Assembly (NCBI GenBank): GCA_022842935.1
Contig: JALHOP010000022.1
Location: 1 to 54,277, forward strand
DNA length: 54,277 nt
Direction: 5' to 3'
Origin: Myxococcota bacterium
GTDB lineage: Bacteria; Myxococcota; XYA12-FULL-58-9; JALHOP01
Both the position numbers and the translations under genes were made by a program. The notes below the pieces were generated by a model. It was not told the origin of the DNA and ran no database searches. It was given only the letters and a program-made list of their open reading frames with translations. This document shows, piece after piece, positions 35,064 to 45,673 of the stretch (positions are counted from its first letter, which is position 1; each line of letters opens with the position of its first letter).

Positions 35064-35133
35064 GCGCGCATGTTTAGCGTGAGTGAAGGGCGTGCGTCAC
35101 GCCCGATGTCGCGCTAATTTACTCGTCGTCGCA

Positions 35134-36045
35134 ATGGGTTACTACAAGCTGCATGATCCAAAGCGTGGGGTCTTGGGGCCGATACGCCTCGAGCTGGTAC
35201 GCGAGCTCATTGCCATGGGCACCGTTGGCCCCGACGTGCGTTTTGCGCGTAATAGCGGACCATTTTTACCGCGCCAGAGCTTTGAAGAGCTCGACGTGCC
35301 CGCCGGAAGCGTCCCGCCGCTCGAAAACTTTCAGGGCACCCTCAAGGCTCGCACCTTCTTCAACGTCTTCTATGAGCTTTTCCTGAAACGGGCGACAGGC
35401 CTACTCTCGGTCCGCCGTGGCGGACACAATAAAGACGTCTTTCTCGAGCAGGGTCACCCCGTGTTCGCCGCGTCGAACATCGAGAACGAGCGCTTCGGCT
35501 CTTACCTCGTCAACCGCGGCGAGCTCACGCCCAAAGGGCTCGAGGACGCCCTCGACACCATGACGACCAGCGGTGACAGCTTGGGGCTCACCCTCATCAA
35601 GACCAATGTCATGGAGGAAGCCGACGTGGTCGCGGCGCTGCGGGACCAGCAAATCATGCGTCTCGTGGATCTGTGTGCTTGGGATGATGGTGAGCTCACG
35701 TACTTCGCCGAGCAACGTTTCGTAGGCGAGAAGTTCGATCTACGGCTCGACGCCCCTGAGCTTCTCGTGCGTGCCGCGCGTGATTTGCCCGAGAGTATCC
35801 TCCTCGACCGCCTTGCCAAGGGCTTGCACCGACGCGTGGAGCTCTCGCCCGAGGTGTCGCTCGAAGAGACCGAGTTCAAGCTTTCACCTTCGGAACGCGG
35901 TGTACTCAATCAGCTCGATGGCACGAGCACGCTGGCCGCACTTCTCGGGCGTTTCGCGGACAATCCGCAGCGACGGCGCTCGGTCATCATGGTCGTTTAC
36001 CTGCTCTGGGAAGCCGGGCTACTCACGTTCCATGCGTCTCCTTAA
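35134..36045 (+). CDS. DUF4388 (PATAN)-domain protein with N-terminal GYF_2-like segment
   Basis: A 303-residue protein from MGYYKLHDPKRGVLGPI. The first ~55 residues (YYKLHDP, PIRLELVRELIAMGTVGPDV) look like the GYF_2-type module often fused to signalling domains. The DUF4388 part follows: FQGTLKARTFFNVFYELFLK, ATGLLSVRRGGHNKDVFLEQ, GHPVFAASN. Then a helical region and a winged-helix-like C-terminus (LSPSERGVLNQLDGTSTLAA). Typical of social-motility and signalling proteins of Myxococcota. The ATG at 35134 is preferred over the upstream extension. Confidence 0.8.
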   Translation: MGYYKLHDPKRGVLGPIRLELVRELIAMGTVGPDVRFARNSGPFLPRQSFEELDVPAGSVPPLENFQGTLKARTFFNVFYELFLKRATGLLSVRRGGHNKDVFLEQGHPVFAASNIENERFGSYLVNRGELTPKGLEDALDTMTTSGDSLGLTLIKTNVMEEADVVAALRDQQIMRLVDLCAWDDGELTYFAEQRFVGEKFDLRLDAPELLVRAARDLPESILLDRLAKGLHRRVELSPEVSLEETEFKLSPSERGVLNQLDGTSTLAALLGRFADNPQRRRSVIMVVYLLWEAGLLTFHASP

Positions 36046-36361
36046 ACGCTTCGTGCTCATGAGCCTGCTGCTGGCTTGCGGGTGTGCCAAACGTGACTTC
36101 GGCGGCATGTGCAAGCTCGCGACCGAGATTCTTACGGAGCCGCGCATTACCCCGCAGATGCGCTTCGCGCGTTTCGTGGACAACGCGCCCAATCACGCTT
36201 TCGGCGGCTCAGCCCGCAGGCTCATCGACAACCTCGCGACTGTGCCACCGCAGACGCGCTACGCGCTCGTCGTTGCCGCGGCCAAAGAAGAGGGTCTCGA
36301 AGACTGGACATGCCCCGCCTTGGAGAGCGTCCTCAACCCGCCCGTCGAAACGTCACGTTGA
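36032..36361 (+). CDS. Small lipoprotein
   Basis: A 109-residue protein: MRLLKRFVLMSLLLACGCAK, lipobox LLAC or ACGC. The body contains DFGGMCKLATEILTEPRITP and MRFARFVDNAPNHAF. Overlaps the end of the DUF4388 gene by 14 bases and is convergent with alkB, overlapping it by 29 bases. Function unknown. Confidence 0.75.
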   Translation: MRLLKRFVLMSLLLACGCAKRDFGGMCKLATEILTEPRITPQMRFARFVDNAPNHAFGGSARRLIDNLATVPPQTRYALVVAAAKEEGLEDWTCPALESVLNPPVETSR

Positions 36362-36947
36362 GCCGCCGCGCGCCCAGAAGGGGATGATGCCCAGGGGCGA
36401 TACGCTTGACACCGTGATACATGCGGCGCGCTGGTCCGCCAAAAACGACAACGTCGCCGTGCTCGAGCTCGATATCGAACGTGGCGTGTTTGCGGGTCTC
36501 GCCGCCAATTGTGAAGCGCGCAGGGAGGCCAAGCGACACCGAGACGATGGGCTGCGCGAAGTCGCGTTCGTCGCGATCTTGATGCAGTCCCATCTGCGCG
36601 CCCGGCGTGTACTGGTTGATGAGACAGGCGTCGGGATAAAACTCCGGAAATCCGGCATCTTCGGCGCAGCGTCGTGCGAGCGTCGCGAGCGCGTCGGGGA
36701 TAGGCGGCCAGGGCAGTTTCGTCGCCGGGTCGGCGGGCGCGTAGCGATATCCGCTCGCGTCCGAGACCCAGCCGAGCGAGCCGCAGTTGGTCATGCGCAC
36801 GGACATCGGGCCACGCGGGGTAATCATCGTACGCAGCGGCGCTGCGGCGATGACCGTTTCAAGCGCTGCGATGATCGCCGGGTCGCGGGCGACGCCGCGC
36901 TGCAAGACCACACCGGGTGGTAGCTGTGCTGTAGCGAAGAGGTTCAT
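36333..36947 (-). CDS. alkB: AlkB-type alpha-ketoglutarate/Fe(II) DNA dealkylase
   Basis: A 204-residue protein starting MNLFATAQLPPGVVLQRG. Substrate-loop MTNCGSLGWVSDASGYRY, Fe(II) ligands in MGLHQDRDE (H-x-D) and RRMYHGVKR (distal His), and the 2-oxoglutarate arginine in RRLNVTFR. It removes N1-methyladenine and N3-methylcytosine by oxidation. The frame is open to 37025, but the ATG at 36947 leaves a palindromic operator free upstream. The ada-like gene is nearby, in keeping with an alkylation response. Confidence 0.95.
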   Translation of the reverse strand: MNLFATAQLPPGVVLQRGVARDPAIIAALETVIAAAPLRTMITPRGPMSVRMTNCGSLGWVSDASGYRYAPADPATKLPWPPIPDALATLARRCAEDAGFPEFYPDACLINQYTPGAQMGLHQDRDERDFAQPIVSVSLGLPARFTIGGETRKHATFDIELEHGDVVVFGGPARRMYHGVKRIAPGHHPLLGARRLNVTFRRAG

Positions 36948-36957
36948 GAAGCGCTCG

Positions 36958-36974
36958 TCTGACGTGTCGTCAGA
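36958..36974. promoter_or_regulatory. Palindrome in the divergent alkB promoter region
   Basis: TCTGACG-TGT-CGTCAGA, a perfect inverted repeat with 7-bp arms, lies between the divergent alkB and 37000 genes (52 bases apart). It ends 26 bases before the 37000 start and begins 11 bases from alkB. A shared operator is likely; the regulator is unknown. Confidence 0.5.
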
Positions 36975-36999
36975 TCCCGAACCGAATCGACCTCGTTCC

Positions 37000-37494
37000 A
37001 TGACTGATAAGGACACGAAAGCCAATCATGGGGCGTGTGCCTTGCGCATTCCGGACAAACATCTCGCCCCCTTCTATGAAGCTTTCAACACCGCCGTGGC
37101 CTGCCATCGCGTCTTCGAGCGCAAGGCCGCCGACACGATAGCAAGAAAACGCATGCTATCCGGCGCTCAACTCGAGCATCTCCGCCATTCGCTCACCATA
37201 GCGGACAAGCTGGTTGCCGCGACGTGCGCTAGCGCTCCAGCATCGGAAGTCGAGGCACCCGGCGCCTCGATGAACTTTGGCCCCCTCGCGCCCTGCGGAA
37301 ATCTCATCGACAAGGCGATCGTCTACGAGCACGTGGTCGTGGGCTACCGCCACTGGCGACTCTTCGACCGCGTTCGCTACCAGAACGGCCATCAGTTCTG
37401 CGTCGAACGGGCTCGCTTCCATTCCTATGCAGTCGAGCGTCGCGATGCCATCGCGGCATTGTTAGCAGCCGTGGACGCAAGCGGGGTCCGCTAG
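37000..37494 (+). CDS. Hypothetical protein between alkB and ada
   Basis: A 164-residue soluble protein starting MTDKDTKANHGACALRIPDK. Helical N-terminal half (LAPFYEAFNTAVACHRVFER, MLSGAQLEHLRHSLTIADKL) and an aromatic-rich C-terminal part (VVVGYRHWRLFDRVRY, QFCVERARFHSY). No family recognised. Its place inside an alkylation-repair group and its divergent palindromic promoter make a link to DNA damage plausible but unproven. Confidence 0.65.
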   Translation: MTDKDTKANHGACALRIPDKHLAPFYEAFNTAVACHRVFERKAADTIARKRMLSGAQLEHLRHSLTIADKLVAATCASAPASEVEAPGASMNFGPLAPCGNLIDKAIVYEHVVVGYRHWRLFDRVRYQNGHQFCVERARFHSYAVERRDAIAALLAAVDASGVR

Positions 37495-37591
37495 CCGCTG
37501 CGGATTCGGTTGCAGAGAATTGCAGCGCAAGGATCGGAGTGTTTGCTGGGGTCCTGAAGGCGCATGGTGGGCAACACGTGGAGGCTCGCGT

Positions 37592-38713
37592 ATGAGCTCA
37601 TTTGCAATGCCCGTCGCCGAATCTAGCCGTGATGCCGACCGCTACCGGGCGATTTACGAGCGCGACCGTGGCGCGGACGGGACCTTCTTCTACGGCGTCG
37701 CGACCACGGGGGTTTTCTGCAGACCCAGCTGTGCTTCGCGGCGACCCCTCCGTGAGAACGTGCGCTACTTCGCAAGCGCGGCAGCGGCCGAGCGCGCGGG
37801 CTTCCGCGCCTGCAAACGCTGTCGTCCCACCGCCACTGTCGAGCCGCGGCAAGAGCTCGTGTCGCGCGTCTGTGCGCTCATCGACGCCAGCGAGAGCCGT
37901 TTGTCGCTTCAGGCCTTGGCGCGTGAGGTTGGCATGTCGCCGCACCATTTGCACCGCATCTTCAAGCTGGCGACGGGTGTCACGCCCAAAGCTTACGCAC
38001 AGGCGAGGCGTCGCGACCGCGTCCAGGTCGCGCTCAAGAGCAGGGGCAGTGTCACGCAAGCCATGTACGATGCTGGCTTCGAATCGAGTGGCCGCTTTTA
38101 CGCTGTAGCGGACGCAAGTCTCGGCATGAAGCCCAAAGCCTACAAAGACCGGGGGGCGGGTGTGCCGGTGCGCTACGCCATTGCCCGTTGCTCGTTGGGT
38201 AAGGTGCTGGTCGCCGCTGGCGACCGAGGGATCTGCGCCATCTACCTCGGCCGCGACGAGGGCAGGCTCGCCGCGTCGCTGCGTGAGAGCTTTGCCAACG
38301 CTGTATCGGTCACCAAAGACGCCCTTCTTGGCGCGTGGGTGCGTGCCGTGGTCGACCACATCGACCGTGGCACGTCCATCGAGGTGCCGCTCGAGCTACG
38401 TGGAACAGTATTCCAGGAGCGTGTGTGGAATGCCCTGCGGCGCATTCCGCCTGGCGAGACGCGGACCTATGCGGAGCTCGCGGCCGCGATTGGCAAGCCG
38501 CGCGCTGTTCGAGCCGTGGGCTCGGCGTGTGGACGTAACGCGATCTCGGTCCTGGTGCCCTGCCACCGCGTGGTCGGCTCGGACGGAAAGATGCACGGCT
38601 ATCGCTGGGGCGTAGAGCTGAAGCGGCAATTGCTCGCGCTGGAAAGTGAACGAAAGACCAGCGCGACGCTATCGCGGAAGAAAACCCGCCGCAGGCTCGA
38701 GCGCGAGAAATAG
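37592..38713 (+). CDS. ada: Bifunctional Ada: methyl-accepting transcription regulator / O6-methylguanine-DNA methyltransferase
   Basis: A 373-residue protein. N-terminal zinc/methyl-acceptor domain with C43, C47, C74 and C77 (GVFCRPSCASRRP, FRACKRCRP). AraC-type HTH in the middle (LSLQALAREVGMSPHHLHRI). C-terminal MGMT domain with the acceptor cysteine C324 in VLVPCHRVVG. It repairs methylphosphotriesters and O6-methylguanine and, once methylated, activates repair genes. ATG at 37592 chosen for its GGAGG Shine-Dalgarno; a frame extends to 37520. The C-terminus is a basic tail rich in Lys and Arg. Confidence 0.96.
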   Translation: MSSFAMPVAESSRDADRYRAIYERDRGADGTFFYGVATTGVFCRPSCASRRPLRENVRYFASAAAAERAGFRACKRCRPTATVEPRQELVSRVCALIDASESRLSLQALAREVGMSPHHLHRIFKLATGVTPKAYAQARRRDRVQVALKSRGSVTQAMYDAGFESSGRFYAVADASLGMKPKAYKDRGAGVPVRYAIARCSLGKVLVAAGDRGICAIYLGRDEGRLAASLRESFANAVSVTKDALLGAWVRAVVDHIDRGTSIEVPLELRGTVFQERVWNALRRIPPGETRTYAELAAAIGKPRAVRAVGSACGRNAISVLVPCHRVVGSDGKMHGYRWGVELKRQLLALESERKTSATLSRKKTRRRLEREK

Positions 38714-38745
38714 GGCCGCCTTACCCGTAGTACCGCTCTTCGCGC

Positions 38746-41637
<2,892 letters not shown>

Positions 41638-41978
41638 GAGGTACTCCGCGGCCGACATTCGGCGGCGCTATAGCATAGGCGCGCGCCCTTGCCATCGGGG
41701 AGGCCTGGCCAGGCGCGATCGCGCGCATCACCGGAGGCCCTGTGCCTCCAAGATACGGCAACGATGGCGTCAATCTGGCGACTCCGGGGGACTTTGGCCA
41801 CATCCCGGCTTTGCCGTACGGCTGCGGGATACGGGCTGATTGGCCCGTTTCCGCCGCAAGAGTGAGCGAGCAAGCCCCACCGGGCTTTTCCCTGGCGCTG
41901 GCACGCCCCCTGCTAAATCCCGGGGGGTTGGGTTCGAGGCGTGGCGACCGTCCGTGTGGGAAGTGATGGGGGCGTCAG
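41638..41978. other. Intergenic region between gcvP and the second kinase, rich in hairpins
   Basis: No gene in 341 bases. Several hairpins: GGAGGC/GCCTCC near 41733-41749, ATCCCG/CGGGAT near 41802-41832, ACGGGC/GCCCGT near 41834-41851, AGCCC/GGGCT near 41873-41886. They could belong to a structured gcvP leader on the minus strand. I do not find the core sequences of a glycine riboswitch. Confidence 0.4.
41900..41913 (+). promoter_or_regulatory. Sigma-54-type promoter for the second Ser/Thr kinase
   Basis: CTGGCACGCCCCCTGCT matches the -24/-12 consensus (TGGCACG-N4-TTGC) closely. GG at 41900-41901 and GC at 41912-41913 are ten bases apart. Transcription would start near 41925, about 50 bases upstream of the kinase GTG at 41979. 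Confidence 0.65.
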
Positions 41979-42953
41979 GTGAGCAACATCGCGGGTGTCG
42001 AGGCGGGCGAGGGGACGCGTTTCGAGACGACCAGTCGTGCGTTCGGGCACGGGACGTCGAGCGTCGTGGCTGATGTTGTGGTTGGCCCATACCGGGTGCT
42101 CGAGGTGCTCGGCGAAGGCGCGTCATCGCGCGTCTATGTCGCCGAGCACCTCGAGGATGGTCGGCGGGTGGCGCTGAAGCTCATGTTGCCCTGCCACGGT
42201 GATAGCCTCACCAAGGTCATGCGTTTTCAGCTCGAGTGCGAGTTGCTCGAGCGTCTCAGCCATCCGAACGTGGTGAAGCTCATCGAGCATGGCCACTGCG
42301 AGGAACGCTACGCCGCCATCGAGCTGCTGCATGGGGAAACCCTGAGGCAACGGCTTGTCCGTGAAAGCGTACTGACGCTGCGTGAAAGTCTCGGGATAGG
42401 TATCCAACTGGCCGACGCGTTGGAGGCCGTGCACTCGGCAGGCGTCATTCACTGCGATGTGAAGCCCGACAATCTTTTTCTAGCGCAGGCCGGCTTTGGT
42501 GCGCAGATCCTGAAGCTGTACGATTTCGATGCGGCGCGCTGGATCGACAAGAACACCGGACGGTCGACATCGATTCTGCCGCATGGCGCGGTCCTCGGAA
42601 CACCGGGCTACATGGCGCCTGAGCAAGAGCAGGGAGCTCACGTCGATCACCGCGCCGACATCTATGCGTTCGGTGTGGTTTTGTACGAGATGCTGACGAA
42701 CGCTTGTCCCTACGGGCAAACCACTTCCTTCTCCGACATTGTGCGCACGCGATTTTTCGGGGCTCCGAAACCGCTGCGGGCCTTCCGTCACCTCAACGAG
42801 CTCCCTCCGAGCGTCGACACGCTGGTACGTCGTTGTATCGAGCGCGTACCGGAGAGGCGGCCGTGCGATATGAGGGAGGTGAGCGGAAAACTGCGGGATG
42901 TCGCGCGGGATGTGGACGACGGGAGCGGGTGGGACCCAGGGCTTGCGGCCTAG
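41979..42953 (+). CDS. Hanks-type serine/threonine kinase with variant motifs
   Basis: A 324-residue protein with a GTG start. Glycine loop VLGEGASSRVYVA (43-55), K67 in VALKLM, HCDVKPDN (158-165, Cys in place of Arg in H-R-D), and GTPGYMAPE (207-215). The metal-binding D-F-G reads D-F-D (182-184). The Asp that binds Mg2+ and the catalytic Asp are kept, so some activity is possible, but the loss of the glycine is unusual. No membrane segment or extra domain. The stop is followed at once by a 7-bp satellite. Confidence 0.93.
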   Translation: MSNIAGVEAGEGTRFETTSRAFGHGTSSVVADVVVGPYRVLEVLGEGASSRVYVAEHLEDGRRVALKLMLPCHGDSLTKVMRFQLECELLERLSHPNVVKLIEHGHCEERYAAIELLHGETLRQRLVRESVLTLRESLGIGIQLADALEAVHSAGVIHCDVKPDNLFLAQAGFGAQILKLYDFDAARWIDKNTGRSTSILPHGAVLGTPGYMAPEQEQGAHVDHRADIYAFGVVLYEMLTNACPYGQTTSFSDIVRTRFFGAPKPLRAFRHLNELPPSVDTLVRRCIERVPERRPCDMREVSGKLRDVARDVDDGSGWDPGLAA

Positions 42954-43196
42954 CCTCTCGGTTCTCGGTTCTCGGTTCTCGGTTCTCGGTCATCGGTCAT
43001 CGGCATCGGTCATCGGTCATCGGTCATCGGCATCGGTCATCGGTCATCGGTCGTCGGTCGTCGGTCGTCGGTCGTCGGTCATCGGTCGTCGGTCGTCGGT
43101 CGTCGGTCATCGGTCGTCGGTCATCGGTCGTCGGTCGTCGGTCGTCGGTCGTCGGTCGTCGGCTCTCGGTCATCGGACCTCGGCTCTCGGTCATCG
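42954..43196 (+). repeat. 7-bp satellite array (unit GTNNTCG)
   Basis: About 34 copies in tandem, beginning right at the kinase stop codon. Units are GTTCTCG, GTCATCG and GTCGTCG, with two 6-bp slips (GCATCG). The three unit types are grouped and interspersed. The same unit, in the opposite orientation, makes up the array inside the RluA gene at 44749. No CRISPR-like spacers. Confidence 0.95.
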
Positions 43197-43296
43197 ACAG
43201 CCCGGGCCTCCTCATCCCTTCGCGACACACGCTCCAAAATTCGCTATCAATTTGGACGCCCTTCCCCGTTTAGACTACCCTGCAAGACGTACCCCG

Positions 43297-44157
43297 ATGG
43301 CGACTCAGTTCTTCGGTCAGTTCCTCCTCACGCGCGGCCTTTTATCGCGGACACAACTCCTCGACGCGGTGGAATACCAGGAGCGCCACAATCTGCGCCT
43401 TGGCGACTACGCGGTAAAAAAAGGATACATCACCCCAGCCGACGCGGCGCGTATCCACAGCGCTCAAACCACGCGTGACATCCAATTCGGCGAGGCTGCG
43501 GTGGAGCTCGGCCTTCTCAAGCACGAACAACTCAAAGATCTGTTGCGCGCGCAGCAGGCCGACCACCTCTACCTCGGTGATTGTTTGACGAAGCTCGGCG
43601 TTTTGTCCGCCGACGCGGTCAGCAAGGCGCTCGCTGACTACCGCGAGGATCAGCGTGGTCAGGAAGGGGATAGCCTCCATATCCCAGATGACTTTCCCGA
43701 CGTCGCGTTTGCGGCTGAAGCCTGCGAGCTCACTCGCAAAATGCTCCTGCGGCTCTGGGGAACACCAACCAAGTACGGCGTAGCGCGCTCGGGAGTTACC
43801 GACCTCAAGCTTCCGGGCACCGCCGCGAGTATCGACGTTCGCGGCGATGTCACTGGTCGCTACATTCTCGGCATACCCGATGAGCTTACGCTGCATGCCA
43901 TGCGCCGTCTCTTTGGCAGCGTCGACATGCAGAGTCGCGAGGACCGCATCGATTTGGTGAGCGAGCTCGTGAACATCGTCATCGGGAACCTCGCCGGCAC
44001 TCTGGCGAGTCTCGGCCAGACGATCGAGTTATCCTCTCCCAAGCTCGCACCCGGGCAACTTCGCCTCGAAGGCGAGCGCGCTCTTGTGCTGCCGCTCATC
44101 GCACCGCTCAATGAGCTCGCGGTGGTGATCACCTACGCTTCCGGCTTCCGCGTTTGA
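43297..44157 (+). CDS. MshEN-like / CheX-like two-domain protein
   Basis: A 286-residue protein starting MATQFFGQFLLTRGLLSRTQL. The N-terminal ~115 residues hold two MshEN-type repeats (LLTRGLLSRTQLLDAVEYQ, then AVELGLLKHEQLKDLLRAQQ), the fold that binds cyclic di-GMP in GspE/MshE ATPases. The C-terminal half is CheX/CheC-like: a GTAASIDVRGDVTGRYILGI segment, DLVSELVNIVIGNLAGTL (helix with E-x-x-N) and VVITYASGF. A role in chemosensory or c-di-GMP signalling is inferred. Confidence 0.75.
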   Translation: MATQFFGQFLLTRGLLSRTQLLDAVEYQERHNLRLGDYAVKKGYITPADAARIHSAQTTRDIQFGEAAVELGLLKHEQLKDLLRAQQADHLYLGDCLTKLGVLSADAVSKALADYREDQRGQEGDSLHIPDDFPDVAFAAEACELTRKMLLRLWGTPTKYGVARSGVTDLKLPGTAASIDVRGDVTGRYILGIPDELTLHAMRRLFGSVDMQSREDRIDLVSELVNIVIGNLAGTLASLGQTIELSSPKLAPGQLRLEGERALVLPLIAPLNELAVVITYASGFRV

Positions 44158-44347
44158 CGGCGTCGCGCCGGGGCCAGGCAACATCATCGTTGCCGTCGCG
44201 CAGCGACAGGAGCGGATGGCGTTCGGGCGCGAACATGCCAGCCTCGAGATAGCCCTCGGCGATGAGGTCATCGCTCTCGAAATGTTGGTACGTGATGCCT
44301 CCACTCGATCCGAGGGTGACGAGCGTGGCTACTTCTCGGCGGTTCAT
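44129..44347 (-). CDS. Small hypothetical protein, 72 residues
   Basis: Starts MNRREVATLVTLGSSGGITY with a strong AAGGAGAG Shine-Dalgarno, which is the main reason for calling it. Then HFESDDLIAEGYLEAGMFAP and a basic end. Convergent with, and overlapping by 29 bases, the preceding gene. Family unknown. Confidence 0.55.
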   Translation of the reverse strand: MNRREVATLVTLGSSGGITYQHFESDDLIAEGYLEAGMFAPERHPLLSLRDGNDDVAWPRRDAVKRGSRKRR

Positions 44348-44529
44348 ACGACTCTCCTTGGGGCGCCGCGATAGCGGTCGCGTGAACCTGATGGTTTCAA
44401 GTGGGATGCCAACGGCAAGGCTTGGACGGTTGCGGTTTAGAGCGCGGTTGCGCGCGCATCGCGGACGCGTGTGTCATTCTGCGACGAATTTTCTCGACGG
44501 ACGCTGCCCCGACGCTCGAGAAGAGCGCC

Positions 44530-45657
44530 ATGCGCCGTAGCATCAAGGTGAGTGGACCTAACGCTGGCCGACGTGTCGATGCGTTTCTTCGCCGCGAGCT
44601 CGCGACCGTGCCGAGGCACACGCTGATGAAGTGGCTGCGGACCGGCGTGGTGCGGGTCAATGGCAAGAAGGTCAAGCCAGAGGCGCGGCTGAATGAAGGG
44701 GATGAGATTGGGCTGCCGGTCTTGGACGATGACCGGGCACCGAAGCCCGAGGACCGATCACCGAGAACCGATGGCCGATCATCGAGAGCCGACGTCCGAT
44801 CACCGAGAGCCGATGACCGATCACCGAGAACCAATGACCGATCACCGAGAACCGATGACCGATCACCGAGAACCGATGACCGATCACCGAGAACCGATGG
44901 CCGATCACCGAGAACCGATGTCCGATCGCCGAGAACCGATGACCGATCGCCGAAGCCCGATCTGGTCGTGGTTTACGAGGACGCCGACCTCCTCATCGTC
45001 GACAAACCCGCGCACCTTCCTGCGCACGCCGGGACCGGCCATCGCGATTCCCTCGCTGCCCGCGTCATCTCGTACCTCGCCGCCGAACACGCACCGGTCG
45101 GCCACAAGCCCGGCCTCGCCCAGCGCCTGGACAGCGGCGTTAGCGGTCTTGTCCCTATCGGCAAACACGCGGCCGCCCTTCGCGTACTCGCCGCCGCCGT
45201 CGCCGCCGACCAGGTGCGCAAGATCTACCGTGGCATCGTTCTGGGTGAGCTCGCCTCGGCAGAGGGCGAGATCCTGCTCCCGTTGCGCATCGATGACCAG
45301 CCAATGGGCAATCGCCCTCGCGTTCACCCAGACCCCAAAGGTCTGGCCGCGCACACGACGTGGAAGCGCGTCGAGGTGCTTCTTGGCGCAAGCGTAGTCG
45401 ACGTCGAGATTCACACCGGCCGCACCCACCAAATCCGGGCGCACCTCAAAGCCATCGGGCATCCCCTCATCGGCGATCCGCGTTACGGTGACACTGCGCG
45501 TGAGAACAAGCTCGGCGTCGCGAAGACAATCGATCGCCCCGCGCTACACGCCCGACGCCTTAGCTTTCGCCATCCGACGACCAGCGAAGAGCTTGCAGCG
45601 GATGCGCCATTCCCCGCCGACATCACCCGCCTTCTTGCCGTGCTTCGCCGGCGCTAG
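44530..45657 (+). CDS. RluA-family pseudouridine synthase with a heptapeptide-repeat linker
   Basis: A 375-residue protein from MRRSIKVSGPNAGRRVDAFL. S4 RNA-binding domain (1-64), a 70-residue insert of ten heptads (74-143, consensus D-D-R-S-P-R-T), then the RluA catalytic domain: VVYEDADLLIVDKPAHLPAH, the catalytic aspartate D201 in AQRLDSGVSGL (Gln in place of the usual His before R-L-D), and HTGRTHQIRAHL. It isomerises uridine in rRNA or tRNA. The insert is encoded by a 7-bp satellite and replaces the normally short linker. ATG at 44530 preferred over a frame open from 44401. Confidence 0.92.
   Translation: MRRSIKVSGPNAGRRVDAFLRRELATVPRHTLMKWLRTGVVRVNGKKVKPEARLNEGDEIGLPVLDDDRAPKPEDRSPRTDGRSSRADVRSPRADDRSPRTNDRSPRTDDRSPRTDDRSPRTDGRSPRTDVRSPRTDDRSPKPDLVVVYEDADLLIVDKPAHLPAHAGTGHRDSLAARVISYLAAEHAPVGHKPGLAQRLDSGVSGLVPIGKHAAALRVLAAAVAADQVRKIYRGIVLGELASAEGEILLPLRIDDQPMGNRPRVHPDPKGLAAHTTWKRVEVLLGASVVDVEIHTGRTHQIRAHLKAIGHPLIGDPRYGDTARENKLGVAKTIDRPALHARRLSFRHPTTSEELAADAPFPADITRLLAVLRRR
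44749..44958 (+). repeat. 7-bp satellite array inside the RluA gene (unit CGANNAC)
   Basis: 210 bp made of ten 21-bp repeats, each of three 7-mers (CGATCAC, CGAGAAC, CGATGAC). Because 21 is a multiple of three, the frame is kept and each 21-mer encodes one heptapeptide. The unit is the reverse complement of that in the array at 42954-43196. Confidence 0.95.
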
Positions 45658-45673
45658 TAGGACGCGAGGTCCC

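Noticed and set aside
41760-41905. Cobalamin or glycine riboswitch upstream of gcvP
   Set aside because: A GGGAAA...GGTG run on the minus strand resembles part of a cobalamin element, but the remaining conserved core (CCCGC-ACTG region) is missing, and glycine-aptamer cores are also absent.
42954-43196. CRISPR array
   Set aside because: The repeat unit is 7 bp, without unique spacers and without cas genes. It is a satellite.
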